Origin: Pycnococcus provasolii
Taxonomy: Eukaryota > Chlorophyta > Pseudoscourfieldiophyceae > Pseudoscourfieldiales > Pycnococcaceae
DNA length: 64,000 bases
Assembly (NCBI GenBank): GCA_938743325.2
Contig: OW568888.1
Span: 434,001-498,000, forward strand
Direction: 5' to 3'
Shown: positions 1 through 8,959 of the stretch, piece after piece
Layout of the letters: each line of letters starts with the position of its first letter
Numbering within the stretch: position 1 is the first letter of the stretch
Program-made: the position numbers and the translations under genes
The notes under the pieces: generated by a model
Databases searched by the model: none
What the model was told of the DNA's origin: nothing
The model's input: only the letters and a program-made list of their open reading frames with translations

Positions 1-459
1 GGAGCACACGTGAGTTTGATGACACTCGGTGCTCTGCTCGAGAAAAAGTTTCCACGCCTGCACGCTCACATGAGCCGGCATGACTGTTCAGATCCTTCGT
101 TGTTTGCGACGGACTGGTTCCTTACACTCATGTGCAAGAGTCTTCCCGCGGAGACTGCCGCGCGTGTGTGGGACACGGTGCTGAGCGAGGGTTCGAAAGT
201 GCTATACCGCGCGAGCCTCGCTCTGCTCAAGCTTGCGGAGGATCGCATGCTACGCGGTGATCACGCGGGCAGCGTCCTCGAGGCTCTCAATCACGAGACG
301 CGCGATTGCCACGATCGTGAGCGACTGTTGACGACAATGTTTCACGGCATTGGCAGTCTTCCAATGCGAGTTGTGATGCGTGCGCAGGTGAAGTCCGTCT
401 CCGTGGTCAACAATCAGTTGGCGGATCGTTTCAATCGACGATCCACATCTCGCAAGTAA
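1..459 (+). CDS. TBC-domain Rab GTPase-activating protein, C-terminal part (5' end outside window)
   Basis: The frame is open from base 1 to a stop at 457-459, giving the last 152 residues. The segment TDWFLTLMCKSLP followed by RVWDTVLSEGSKVLYRASLALL is the C-terminal half of a TBC domain, the catalytic fold of GAPs that switch off Rab GTPases in membrane traffic. The Arg- and Gln-finger motifs lie in the N-terminal half, outside the window, so activity cannot be judged. After the domain there are about 60 residues ending in a basic Ser/Arg tail. The next gene runs on the opposite strand and ends 151 bp downstream, so the two are tail-to-tail. The GTG at 10 is only an internal codon. Family assignment is firm; the subfamily is not resolved. 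Confidence 0.85.
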   Translation, partial: GAHVSLMTLGALLEKKFPRLHAHMSRHDCSDPSLFATDWFLTLMCKSLPAETAARVWDTVLSEGSKVLYRASLALLKLAEDRMLRGDHAGSVLEALNHETRDCHDRERLLTTMFHGIGSLPMRVVMRAQVKSVSVVNNQLADRFNRRSTSRK

Positions 460-610
460 CAAGTACAGTAGAAAGTTCCTCTTATTTTTAAAAAGGTTGT
501 TATTGGGGATTCGGGGAGTTTGTTTTTGGTAAAGCTGAAAGATTGGCGTCTTTACACACAACTGTTCACATCCGCCATGCTCAAGCAAAAAGCCAACAGG
601 ATCAGTCTTG

Positions 611-1834
611 CTATGCGTTCGTGCCAGTCACTCGGATAAAGAGGTCGCACGCACAGACCGCGAGCAACGCGAACACGATGCGCGGCATTTGCTTGGCACG
701 GAATCGCATTGTCGCATCTCCGATGCCAGCCGCTTGCGCCTTGTCTGGCGCGGTCACATCAATGAAGGCGTAGCACATAGAACCGAGCAGGCACATCGAG
801 CTTGAGAAAGCCTGTCTGCTGGAGAACTCGCTTGAAAAGACGACGGCGCCGAGGAGCAGCGTTGCCACCGTCTTTGCTTGGCTGAGCACCGCGTACATGA
901 GGCTCGAACAGATGGACGCGACGAGCGTGCTGAGCAGCTGCGTGGACATGGCGAGAACACAGCTGAGGAAGACGTACGTCGTGGGAAAGTTTCCAGAGAA
1001 AAAGGCGTTGTGTACGACTCCCAGCAGTCCGCTGTGTGCTGAGTCGGTGTCAGGGTCCATGATGGATGTCGACGCCGGTCCTGACGTTTTCGGTGGAAAG
1101 AGTCTGTCGCATATGACCCACGTCATCGTTCCTGTGATGAGGCTGATGGGCACGGTGTAGTAGAGCATGGTGTTGGACGTGATGTTGCAGTCTTTGCAGA
1201 TGTGCTTGACGACGACGGCATTCAGCTGGCTCATTGCGATTGACGTGAATGCGAAGATTGCACCAAACACGGTGACTGTGGCATCCGCCTGCGACGCGGA
1301 GACGAAGCTGTACGCGATGATGGCGAGGCACATGCACTCGATTGTGGATCGCGATTTTCGGTAGAAAACGTAGTCGAACGCGACGCCAATGGGCAGTGCG
1401 AAGAGTCGCGAGAGCTGGTGGAACGCGACGGAGCAGAAGAGCAGCGTCAGGTTGGACGTGAAGACGGAGAGTCCGGAGCAGAAGTTCATGCCAAGGTTCC
1501 ACAATATTGACGGTGGTTTGGAAGGTCGCGAGCCGTCGGTGGGATTTCTCATTTCGGACGTGACCCCTTTGTTGGTGGTGCGCACGAACCCGAGCACGCA
1601 GAGTTGGTGGAGCACGAGCAGGAGTCCCGCGAATCCGGGGTAACTTGCCTTGGCGAGCACCACCTTGTTGGCGACGACGACACCGGCGGACGCCGCGACG
1701 TTCGCGCTGACAATTCCAAGCGTGTACGTCCAAGGACGCTCTCCCGATCCTAATCCCACCCCCTTATCATCCTGAGCCTTCACTGAGACTGAGACGGACA
1801 CGGGTGCAGACCCGGAAGACTGAGACGCCGACAT
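611..1834 (-). CDS. Triose-phosphate/nucleotide-sugar transporter family (DMT superfamily)
   Basis: A 407-residue intronless protein starting at the ATG at 1832-1834. About ten hydrophobic segments begin near residue 38 after a Ser/Val-rich N-terminus. The segment around ANVAASAGVVVANKVVL and the later SVAFHQLSRLFALPIGV are typical of the TPT/nucleotide-sugar transporter family, which exchanges sugar phosphates or nucleotide sugars across Golgi, ER or plastid membranes. The substrate cannot be read from the sequence. No clear plastid transit peptide is seen, which favours an endomembrane location; this is inference. A TGTAA pentamer lies about 60 bp after the stop on this strand. A telomere-like array sits about 155 bp upstream of the start. 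Confidence 0.85.
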   Translation of the reverse strand: MSASQSSGSAPVSVSVSVKAQDDKGVGLGSGERPWTYTLGIVSANVAASAGVVVANKVVLAKASYPGFAGLLLVLHQLCVLGFVRTTNKGVTSEMRNPTDGSRPSKPPSILWNLGMNFCSGLSVFTSNLTLLFCSVAFHQLSRLFALPIGVAFDYVFYRKSRSTIECMCLAIIAYSFVSASQADATVTVFGAIFAFTSIAMSQLNAVVVKHICKDCNITSNTMLYYTVPISLITGTMTWVICDRLFPPKTSGPASTSIMDPDTDSAHSGLLGVVHNAFFSGNFPTTYVFLSCVLAMSTQLLSTLVASICSSLMYAVLSQAKTVATLLLGAVVFSSEFSSRQAFSSSMCLLGSMCYAFIDVTAPDKAQAAGIGDATMRFRAKQMPRIVFALLAVCACDLFIRVTGTNA

Positions 1835-2927
1835 AGAGAGAGCTCTATATCACGTGACCGATGACCCACGGGAGCGAGATGGAGGCAAGGAGAGATTTGA
1901 GATGGCGGGGAGAAAATCGGGACACGGAAAAAACGCGCACACAACACAACTCGGAACCGGTATCCCCAAGGGAGGAGAAAGATAGACTAACAACCCTAAC
2001 CCTAACCCCTAACCCCTAACCCTAGCCCTAACCCTAACCCAGTAGCCCTAGCCCTAACCCAGTAGCCCTACTCGTAGTTGGTAGTTGGAGCCCTTACATA
2101 CCCTAACGTGCTCCTCCCTAACACTAACAGGAGCCTTCCCCTCTCCTAGAGCTGGACTCTTCGTTCCTTCCCGAGGAACATTGGCACCTCCCCAACTCAC
2201 CACAAGCAACGCTCAAGGCATCCCTCAAGGCATCCCTCAAGGCTCAAGGCTCAAGCAAGTCCGGTTAACTTAACTGCTCTTCAATCAGTCGTACAGTAGT
2301 TCTTACAATACGCATCACGCACACATGACTTCTGTTATCAGGTTGCACATGCTCGCAGGAGTCGCTCAGGTTGTTGTCTCCTCAAGGGTGAATCCTCCAT
2401 GGAGAGGAAGAATACATACAAGAATCAATAATACGGGATCCCACCTGGCTGCCTGGTTCCACCCTCCTCACCTCAATGAAGGTGGCCTTCATCATGAGGT
2501 GTGTGAGCCACTGTGAGTCTCGGCCAAGTTTAAGTGAAAGCGTAACTTTGCTTGAAAGAAGTTCCTCGTGGGACCCGTTCTTCTTCCCAAGGCCAAGGGC
2601 AATTCTCGTTGAGTTGATGAGCCTCACTCGTTCTTGGAATACGCTCGTTCTTGGAATCCTGTCGTTCTTGGAGCTCGTTCTTGGAGCTCGTTCTTGGAGC
2701 TCGTTCCTCCCAGGGGCCGGAGGGTCCCATGATGGTCCCGAGCTCTCTCAAGTAGACGGCCTTTCCTCCTCGTCGTTAAAAGAAGGCGTTGCCTTGCCCA
2801 GGTTACTCTCCCTTCCCTTCGAAGCCCGTTAATAAGCCCCGTTGTTCCGCCTACCTCGTTCCCTTAAGAGGAACCCTTCTCCTTCGCAGACCAACAACTT
2901 AACTTCTCAGCTTCAGCTTTGCATATC
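1835..2927. other. Intergenic region with simple repeats, no gene seen
   Basis: About 1.1 kb between the transporter start and the RSP2-like start. It holds the telomere-like array at 1990-2070, short direct repeats of CAAGGCATCCCT near 2214-2250, and a run of GTTCTTGGA/GAGCTC units at about 2630-2705. Short open frames here lack the third-position G/C bias of the neighbouring genes. It presumably contains promoters for both flanking genes, which point away from each other. Confidence 0.6.
1990..2070. repeat. Telomere-like array (CCCTAA variants)
   Basis: Imperfect CCCTAA, CCCCTAA and CCCTAG units run for about 80 bp, with two longer units containing CCCAGTAG. It is internal to the window and flanked by single-copy sequence, so it is an interstitial array and not a chromosome end. 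It lies 156 bp upstream of the transporter start, where it reads TTAGGG on the coding strand. Confidence 0.85.
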
Positions 2928-4994
2928 ATGGACGCCGCGTACCTGAAGGATACCGTCGGCCCCGCGCTCGCGTCCGCGTGCGCAGCCACGGCCATAGCCA
3001 TGCCGCCCGACCCCGTCGAGTACCTCGGCATGTACCTCCTCAAGCACGTCAAGAACGTTCAGGTGGAAACCGCCTTCTTCGACGAAAAGGCGGTGCGCCT
3101 CGCTCGCGAACAGGAGGAAGCAGAAAAGGCGGAGGTGGCGGCACTCGCCGCGGCACAACTCGCCGAGGCGAAGGAAAAGGCGGTCGCGCAGGTGCGCGCG
3201 CTCGTCGCCGAGCCGAACGAGTGCCTGCAGGCGGCCGTCGACGTCATCTCCAAGTTCACCGAGTGCGGAGGAGCGTACGCCATGAACGTCGTCAGCCCGC
3301 CCGTCGTGGACACGCCCCTCGAGGAGGACGAAGACGACGACGCGCTCGCGGAGGCGCAGAAGGCGTGCGTCGAGCAGGAAGTGGCGGACAGCGCCGCGCT
3401 CGAGGAGGAAATCGCAAAGGCGCAGGAGGAGGAGGATGCTGCCGAGGCGGCAGCCGAGGAGGCGGGTGAGCCGTGGCCGCCGGAGGAGGAACCCGTCGAG
3501 ACGGAGGTTGTTGAGCAGGATTACTCCGAGTGCTTCCTCGACTACATCGTCGCCTCCGAAGGACAGAGCTTCATGGTCGGATCCACACTAAAACGTGGCC
3601 AGCCGGAGAACGCCGAGACGGACCCGCCCACACCCGCAACAGAGGACGAGGGTGTCAGCCTGAGCGTGCTTGACGAGGACACCAAGTCGCTCGAGCTCAA
3701 GAACGTGCTGTACAACGAAAAGGTGAAGCACTTCAAGAAGTTCCCGCGCGTGGGAGGGTACGCCGTGCACGGCCTGAAGAGCGTGGCGTCAACCACACGG
3801 AAGGAGCTGCCAGAGCTGCTGACGCGGCGCAACGCGTACAAGCCCGTCGAGGTTCCGGAGGGTGAGGAGCCGAAGGTTTACTCCGTGCTCGAGAAGGCGA
3901 AGGAAGTGCCGCTGGAGGATCCAGGCAGGTACCGCGTCATGATTGCCACGGATTCGCTCAAGCCGCGTGCGGAGGGCAAGCCGTTCGCCGAGGCTGACCT
4001 TGAGTTCATTGCCCAGGTTGCGAAGGCTGTGGAGGAAGCGCTGCAGGAGCGCGAGGCGACGTTCGTCGCGCCGGACAAGGCGGACGCGTCGTTCGCCGCG
4101 TACGAGGCGCTGCTCGCAGCCGTGGCTGAGATTGACGCCGCGGCGGTGGAAGAGCAGGAGAAGCTCGAGGCTGAGCATGCGACGAAGATGGAGGAACTGC
4201 CCGCGGCGGAGGAGGCGGCTTCCGTGCTGCCGGAGGAACCGCCGGTGGAGGTTCCGGAGGGCGAGGAGCCGCCGCCCCCAACGTCGGAGGAGCTGAATGA
4301 GCTCTTGTTGGCTGCGCAGAAGGCTGTTCCACCAATCACACCCGCCGAGGCGCTCGTTGCGGCTGCCACGCACAAGCACGCGACGAGCCTGTCCGCCTTC
4401 ATGCGCGCGGTCGAGGATCTCAAGGCTTGCGGCGCAGACGCGTTCACGACGCTCATTTCGCATGGCGAGTGCAACCCGCCGGAGCTGACGTACCAGGTGC
4501 TTAAGGCTGCGTTGTTCGCCGTTGGCTACGACTACGAGACGTTCAACACGTGGCGCAAGCTGCGCACGCTTCTCACGCCTTCGTTCGTCGAGGAAATTTT
4601 CGTCGCATTCGACTTCAACCTCGACCGATCGAAGGACACGTGGAAGTGGGTTCGCGCCCTGGTGAAGCCGTACGAGGGGATTGAGGCTGGCACGCTGCGC
4701 CCGGCTCTCAAGGTTCTCGCTGCCGACGGTGTGATTGGTCTCCCTCTGCTCGGTTTCCTGACGACGCTTAAGCGCGTTCAGGATGACGGCGAGTCTCTGC
4801 GCGCGGCTGTGAAGAGCCTGAACGAGTTCAAGGTTGCTCTTCAGGTTGCGGACGACGCGGTTAAGATTCGCAAGGAGTTTGAGGAGGCTGAGCGCCTTGC
4901 GAAGGAGGAGGCTGAGCGTCTTGAGCGCGAGAAGCTGGACTACCACGAGGTTCCTCAGGAAGGCGCGGAGGGCGAGGCGGCGGCGGCTGAGTAA
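2928..4994 (+). CDS. RSP2: Flagellar radial spoke protein 2-like (DPY-30 motif plus GAF-like region)
   Basis: A 688-residue acidic, Glu/Ala-rich protein; the first ATG in frame is 2928. Residues about 4-43 (YLKDTVGPALASACAATAI then PPDPVEYLGMYLLKHVK) form a DPY-30/RIIa-like dimerisation motif. Coiled, Glu-rich stretches follow. Around residues 200-370 there is a globular region (SEGQSFMVGSTLKRG ... VGGYAVHGLKSVAS ... YRVMIATDSLKP) consistent with the GAF domain that follows DPY-30 in Chlamydomonas RSP2, a radial spoke stalk protein of 9+2 axonemes. The C-terminal 200 residues are helical and lack a motif I recognise. DPY-30 is clear; the RSP2 orthology rests on the domain order. Another DPY-30 scaffold protein is the main alternative. 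Confidence 0.7.
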   Translation: MDAAYLKDTVGPALASACAATAIAMPPDPVEYLGMYLLKHVKNVQVETAFFDEKAVRLAREQEEAEKAEVAALAAAQLAEAKEKAVAQVRALVAEPNECLQAAVDVISKFTECGGAYAMNVVSPPVVDTPLEEDEDDDALAEAQKACVEQEVADSAALEEEIAKAQEEEDAAEAAAEEAGEPWPPEEEPVETEVVEQDYSECFLDYIVASEGQSFMVGSTLKRGQPENAETDPPTPATEDEGVSLSVLDEDTKSLELKNVLYNEKVKHFKKFPRVGGYAVHGLKSVASTTRKELPELLTRRNAYKPVEVPEGEEPKVYSVLEKAKEVPLEDPGRYRVMIATDSLKPRAEGKPFAEADLEFIAQVAKAVEEALQEREATFVAPDKADASFAAYEALLAAVAEIDAAAVEEQEKLEAEHATKMEELPAAEEAASVLPEEPPVEVPEGEEPPPPTSEELNELLLAAQKAVPPITPAEALVAAATHKHATSLSAFMRAVEDLKACGADAFTTLISHGECNPPELTYQVLKAALFAVGYDYETFNTWRKLRTLLTPSFVEEIFVAFDFNLDRSKDTWKWVRALVKPYEGIEAGTLRPALKVLAADGVIGLPLLGFLTTLKRVQDDGESLRAAVKSLNEFKVALQVADDAVKIRKEFEEAERLAKEEAERLEREKLDYHEVPQEGAEGEAAAAE

Positions 4995-5399
4995 ACCGTA
5001 AACCAGTTATCCATACCGGCGTAACAACCTCGATTCCTATCTTAGACTCGTATCGTATCGCATCGTATCGTATCGTATCGTATCGTGGAGTACCCACCCT
5101 GTAGGCCCAACCTACATGGAAGAAGTCTTCAAATCACCGACTCGTACCGTACCAAACTCGCCGCCGAAGAATTCCTCGGCATAGAAAGTATACAGTACAG
5201 TAGTAAGGACCACTTAAGGTAGATAGTCTATCCACGTCCGTCCGGGGAGGTTCGGGGTTCGGGGTTCGGGTTAGGGGTTCGGGTTCTGGTGGTTCTCCCC
5301 CCACGCCCCGTCCTTTCCACGTGGAATGCCTTCGAAGAAAGAATTCCTTGCCCCTGTTCTGTCGTCGCCCGGCACACCCTGATCAGGTTCGTCATCGGC
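4995..5399. other. Intergenic region with two short tandem arrays
   Basis: A (CGTAT)n-type array occupies about 5048-5085. A TTCGGGG/TTAGGGG array occupies 5243-5290, 110 bp upstream of the thioesterase start codon. No coding-like frame is seen between them. Confidence 0.6.
5243..5290. repeat. TTCGGGG/TTAGGGG array upstream of PPT1
   Basis: Several head-to-tail GGTTCGGG units with one GGTTAGGG unit. The G-rich strand is the coding strand of the downstream thioesterase gene. Confidence 0.8.
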
Positions 5400-6377
5400 A
5401 TGGCGCCGCTTTGCGTTCGCTTCAAGGCTTGTGTACCTGTGGCTTTTGTTTGCTTATTGCTCTCATCTTCATGGTTGGTCTCTGGCTCCCGGCTTTCAGG
5501 AGAATTAGGATTAGAAGAGGTTGAGGTTACACTAGCGGCGAAGCCTTTAGGGGGTGCTCCCCCTGTTGTGCTCTGGCACGGCATGGGCGACACGTACTCG
5601 TCATCAGGCATGTCTGAGATAGCCGATACCATCAAGTCTCTCACGGGGGGTGCGTTCGTGTACTCCGTGCGAATCTCCGACGACGCGTCGAAAGATCGCG
5701 AGTTTACCTTCTTAGGTGACATGAATGCCATGCTCGCGCAAGTGTGCGACGACCTCGCGAAAATACCGGAACTGCAAGACGGTTTTAACGCCATCGGCTT
5801 CTCGCAAGGCGGACAGTTCCTGCGCGCGTACGTGCAGAGGTGCAACAAGCCACGCGTCAAAAATTTGGTGACTATGGGCGGACAGCACATGGGCGTTTCA
5901 AACTACCCTGGGTGCCTCGGCAATAATCCAGTGTGCAGAACTGTTCGCGCACTCCTCGAGCTTGGTGCCTACAACCCAGCAGTGCAAAAACGGGTTGTAC
6001 AAGCACAGTACTTCAGAGATACCGCGCAGTACGATGTATACCTGCGCGAGTCCATCTTCCAGGCGGACATCAACAACGAACGCTCTCAAAAGAATGCGAC
6101 GTACAAAGAAAATCTCCTTAGTTTACAGCACCTCGTGTTGTACGAGTTTCAAGACGATATCACGGTGGTGCCTCGCATCTCAAGCCTGTTTGGCGAAGTC
6201 GTAAACGGGCACGTCATACCATATAACGAGACTGACCTTTACAAGGAGGACTGGATTGGACTGAAGGGACTAGACGATGCAGGTCGCCTCTTCCTGGGCG
6301 TCGTTCCTCATGCGGTGCATATGCAGATAAACTTGGATTGGTTCAAGAAGAACGTGATACAACAGTGGTTCGTGTAA
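5400..6377 (+). CDS. PPT1: Palmitoyl-protein thioesterase (PPT1 family)
   Basis: A 325-residue protein from the ATG at 5400. Residues 1-29 form a classical signal peptide (basic start, then VPVAFVCLLLSSSWLVSG), as expected for a lysosomal or vacuolar hydrolase that removes palmitate from cysteines of proteins. The alpha/beta-hydrolase nucleophile elbow is GFSQGG, with Ser as nucleophile. Candidate triad partners are Asp in FQDDITVVP and His in VPHAVHMQI, both in positions matching mammalian PPT1. LWHGMGD near the mature N-terminus and the C-terminal ETDLYKEDWIGLKGLDDAGR block also match the family. Open frame continues upstream from a GTG, but the signal peptide makes 5400 the natural start. 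The stop lies 22 bp from the CDK7 stop on the other strand. Confidence 0.92.
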   Translation: MAPLCVRFKACVPVAFVCLLLSSSWLVSGSRLSGELGLEEVEVTLAAKPLGGAPPVVLWHGMGDTYSSSGMSEIADTIKSLTGGAFVYSVRISDDASKDREFTFLGDMNAMLAQVCDDLAKIPELQDGFNAIGFSQGGQFLRAYVQRCNKPRVKNLVTMGGQHMGVSNYPGCLGNNPVCRTVRALLELGAYNPAVQKRVVQAQYFRDTAQYDVYLRESIFQADINNERSQKNATYKENLLSLQHLVLYEFQDDITVVPRISSLFGEVVNGHVIPYNETDLYKEDWIGLKGLDDAGRLFLGVVPHAVHMQINLDWFKKNVIQQWFV

Positions 6378-6399
6378 CTCAATCAATTACAACTCTCAA

Positions 6400-7686
6400 C
6401 TACAGGTTGTTGTCAGCCTGCGCAGGCGGAGGTGTTACGTCGGCCATCGCGACGCTCATGCCATTGGGCCTCGCCAGATGTCCAAACGGCGTCATTGCAG
6501 GTACTCCAGGTGTCGCGTGCATTGCGGCAGGAGCTTGTGCCATCTTCTCCGCTGTCTCTGGTGCATCCTCCGAAAAACGCAGACGTGCGCGCGGCATGGG
6601 CGAGATCATATCGCCACTGTCGCGCGCGCGCTTCACGCCCGTGCTTGGCGGCGGCCGTGCCATCGTGGACGGCGGTGCTGCGGCTGGCGGTGGTGCGACA
6701 CCCGCCGCGGCGGCATCGTCGCGGATCCGTTTTCTCGCCGCGGCGGGAAGTGCGAGTTTCGCCGGCGGCGTGGGTGCCGGTGCACTGGTGAAGTACGCAT
6801 GCTCGAGTGCCTGCGCACACGTCGGTCTCTGGCTCGGCGCGTACGCGAGCATGCGCGCAATCAGCGCGGCGGCATTGTCTGGCACACGTGGCACGATGCG
6901 CTGCACGGTTCGCGCGAACGCGGGTGTTCCGCTTGCGGATGGCCCCGCGTTTCCCTTGTATGGCACGAAGTCGGGCAGTGCCGCGACGCCCGGCCAGCAC
7001 GCCTCGTGCGGGTCGCCGAGCACGCCAAACACGCGGTCGAGCTGCTGAATATTGCTTTCTCCGGGGAAGAGCGGCTTACGGTTGTACAGCTCTCCGAGTA
7101 TGCACGCCGCGGCGAAGACGTCGACCGCAGGTCCGTAGTGCCGTGCCCCGAATAGCAGCTCCGGCGCCCGGTACCATGTGGCGAACACCTGGCAGGTTAG
7201 CCTTGGGTTTGGCGATCCGTACGTTCGCGCGAGTCCAAAGTCCGCGAGTTTGAGCGTACCGTTCGAGCTTATGAGCAGGTTGTTCGGCTTGAGGTCGCGG
7301 TGCACGACGTTCTGCGCGTGTGTGTACTTGAGCGCGGCGAGCATCATCGCGCCGTACGACTTGATGTCAGCGTCCGAGAGGATCACGGACGTGTCTTTGA
7401 TGACAGCTTCGAGGTCGGAGACCATGCACTCGAAGACGAGGAATATGTTCGACTTGTGCGAGAAGACGTCGAGGAGCGGGACGACGTACGACGCGGAGTT
7501 TGGGTCTGAGCATATTTCGCGTAGGAGTTTGATTTCACGCAGCGCCGTGAAGTTGACTCCTTGTGACGACGCTCCGAGTCTTATTTTCTTGAGGGCGACG
7601 AGGCGCGCGAGCTGCTTGGAGAAGGCGGCGTGCACGACGCCGAACGTGCCCTCGCCGAGCTGGTGGCGCTTCTCGTACCGCTCCAT
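6400..7686 (-). CDS. CDK7: Cyclin-dependent kinase 7 / CDKD-type protein kinase
   Basis: A 428-residue Ser/Thr kinase. The kinase domain spans about residues 4-300: Gly-rich loop GEGTFGVV, VAIK-equivalent VALKKIRLG, catalytic HRDLKPNNLLI, DFG in ADFGLA, and APE in WYRAPELLFGARHYG. NFTALREIKLLRE in the alphaC region is the CDK7/CDKD signature replacing PSTAIRE. CDK7 with cyclin H acts as CDK-activating kinase and, in TFIIH, phosphorylates the RNA polymerase II C-terminal domain. The T-loop here reads LTCQVFATWYRAPE, somewhat divergent from the usual VVTRWYRAPE. The last 120 residues are Ala/Pro-rich with RKRIRDD and RARDSGD patches, possibly nuclear localisation. It diverges from the RCC1-like gene, sharing a 256-bp upstream region. 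Confidence 0.93.
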   Translation of the reverse strand: MERYEKRHQLGEGTFGVVHAAFSKQLARLVALKKIRLGASSQGVNFTALREIKLLREICSDPNSASYVVPLLDVFSHKSNIFLVFECMVSDLEAVIKDTSVILSDADIKSYGAMMLAALKYTHAQNVVHRDLKPNNLLISSNGTLKLADFGLARTYGSPNPRLTCQVFATWYRAPELLFGARHYGPAVDVFAAACILGELYNRKPLFPGESNIQQLDRVFGVLGDPHEACWPGVAALPDFVPYKGNAGPSASGTPAFARTVQRIVPRVPDNAAALIARMLAYAPSQRPTCAQALEHAYFTSAPAPTPPAKLALPAAARKRIRDDAAAAGVAPPPAAAPPSTMARPPPSTGVKRARDSGDMISPMPRARLRFSEDAPETAEKMAQAPAAMHATPGVPAMTPFGHLARPNGMSVAMADVTPPPAQADNNL

Positions 7687-7942
7687 GATATGCCTGCCAA
7701 CCCTCCCGATCCGGAAGGGGAAAGATGGGCAAAAGGCGGGAGCAAAAAAGGGCTTCGAAAAAACCCACCTGCCAGGCAGCCAGGGGCCATGCGAGACCTA
7801 ACCCCGAACTACTCTAACCCCGAACCCCGAACCCCAACTTACAACCCTATTCGGTCGGGAACTTGTTCCTTTCGTTTTTTTCCGTTTTCGCCCTCAGAGA
7901 TTTAGGAGGCTTGTCCATTCTCTGTCCCATGCACGTCAGCGG
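7687..7942. promoter_or_regulatory. Shared upstream region of CDK7 and RCC1-like gene
   Basis: The two divergent start codons are 256 bp apart. The interval carries a telomere-like array at about 7798-7842 (CTAACCCC and CGAACCCC units). Both promoters must lie here or in the adjacent 5' coding sequence; this is inferred from position only. Confidence 0.5.
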
Positions 7943-8959
7943 ATGTCAGCGGATCCAGCGTTAGGAGAGTTGGCTCCAAGGACAGTTGGCCTCCAAGGAC
8001 AGTTGGCGTACGATGCGCTGCGCGTCTTCGTCAACTGCCAGCGTGAACGTAGATTGAACAAGGTGAGGGAGCGGAAACAAGCCGCGCGAAAGGCAACTGG
8101 ACTGCTCGCAGCAGGTGGTCTCAGGATCGTTGATGAAGGTCAATCGTTAGCGATACGAGTCGACGGCAGCGTCGCGTGCTGGGGAGACAACGGCAACGGC
8201 CAGGCGCCTCCCGCTGGCGTTCCGGGAAACTTCGTCGCAATCGCTGCGGGTAATGCGCACTCTTTGGCGCTACGAGTCGACGGCAGTGTCGCGTGCTGGG
8301 GAGACAACTTCGACGGCCGGGCACCTCCCGCTGGCGTTCCGGGAAACTTCGTCGCAATCGCTGCGGGTTTTACGCACTCGTTGGCGCTACGAGTCGACGG
8401 CAGTATCGCGTGCTGGGGTGATAACCAAGACGGCCAGGCGCCTCCCGACGGCGTTCCGGGCAACTTCGTCGCAATCGCTGCGGGTGCGCGTCACTCTTTG
8501 GCGCTACGAGTCGATGGCAGCGTCGCGTGCTGGGGAGACAACAATCGCGGCCAGGCGCCTCCCGACGGCGTTCCGGGCGACTTCGTCGCAATCGCTGCGG
8601 ATTTTGCGCACTCTTTGGCGCTACGAGTCGACGGCAGTGTCGCGTGCTGGGGAGCCAACGGCAACGGCCAAGCCCCTCCCGACGGCGTTCCGGGAAACTT
8701 CGTCGCAATCGCTGCGGGTGCGCGTCACTCTTTGGCACTACGAGTCGACGGCAGTATCGCGTGCTGGGGAATCAACGGCAACGACCAAGCACCTCCCGAC
8801 GGCGTTCCGGGTGACTTCGTCGCAATCGCTGCGGGTTTTGCGCACTCTTTGGCGCTTCGGCGCGACGGCAGTGTTGCATGCTGGGGCCGAAACCGCGAAG
8901 GCCAAGCACCTCCCGACGGCGTCTCTGGTCCATTCAGGGTTACGCAGGCGGAGTTGTAA
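7943..8959 (+). CDS. RCC1/BLIP-II-like beta-propeller protein with seven near-identical repeats
   Basis: A 338-residue protein starting at the ATG at 7943; an earlier ATG at 7929 runs into a stop after 11 codons. After about 70 residues it has seven tandem repeats of exactly 39 residues (117 bp), each with the core RVDGSVACWG, then a variable four-residue stretch, then QAPPDGVPGNFVAIAAG and HSLAL. This is the RCC1/BLIP-II blade pattern; seven blades would close one propeller. RCC1-like propellers are protein-interaction modules and sometimes GTPase exchange factors; no partner is evident. The repeats are so alike at DNA level that recent duplication or gene conversion is likely. No signal peptide or membrane segment is seen. 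The TAA stop is within a TGTAA, and another lies 20 bp downstream. Confidence 0.88.
   Translation: MSADPALGELAPRTVGLQGQLAYDALRVFVNCQRERRLNKVRERKQAARKATGLLAAGGLRIVDEGQSLAIRVDGSVACWGDNGNGQAPPAGVPGNFVAIAAGNAHSLALRVDGSVACWGDNFDGRAPPAGVPGNFVAIAAGFTHSLALRVDGSIACWGDNQDGQAPPDGVPGNFVAIAAGARHSLALRVDGSVACWGDNNRGQAPPDGVPGDFVAIAADFAHSLALRVDGSVACWGANGNGQAPPDGVPGNFVAIAAGARHSLALRVDGSIACWGINGNDQAPPDGVPGDFVAIAAGFAHSLALRRDGSVACWGRNREGQAPPDGVSGPFRVTQAEL

Noticed and set aside
1990-2070. Chromosome end
   Set aside because: The telomere-like units are degenerate, short and flanked on both sides by ordinary genes; several similar arrays occur through the window.
3789-4946. 385-codon minus-strand frame opposite RSP2-like gene
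   Set aside because: Antisense shadow of a biased coding sequence; the plus strand has the DPY-30 motif and a proper ATG.
8156-8940. CRISPR-like or satellite array
   Set aside because: The 117-bp repeats stay in one reading frame and encode RCC1-type blades; there are no spacers, and the genome is eukaryotic.
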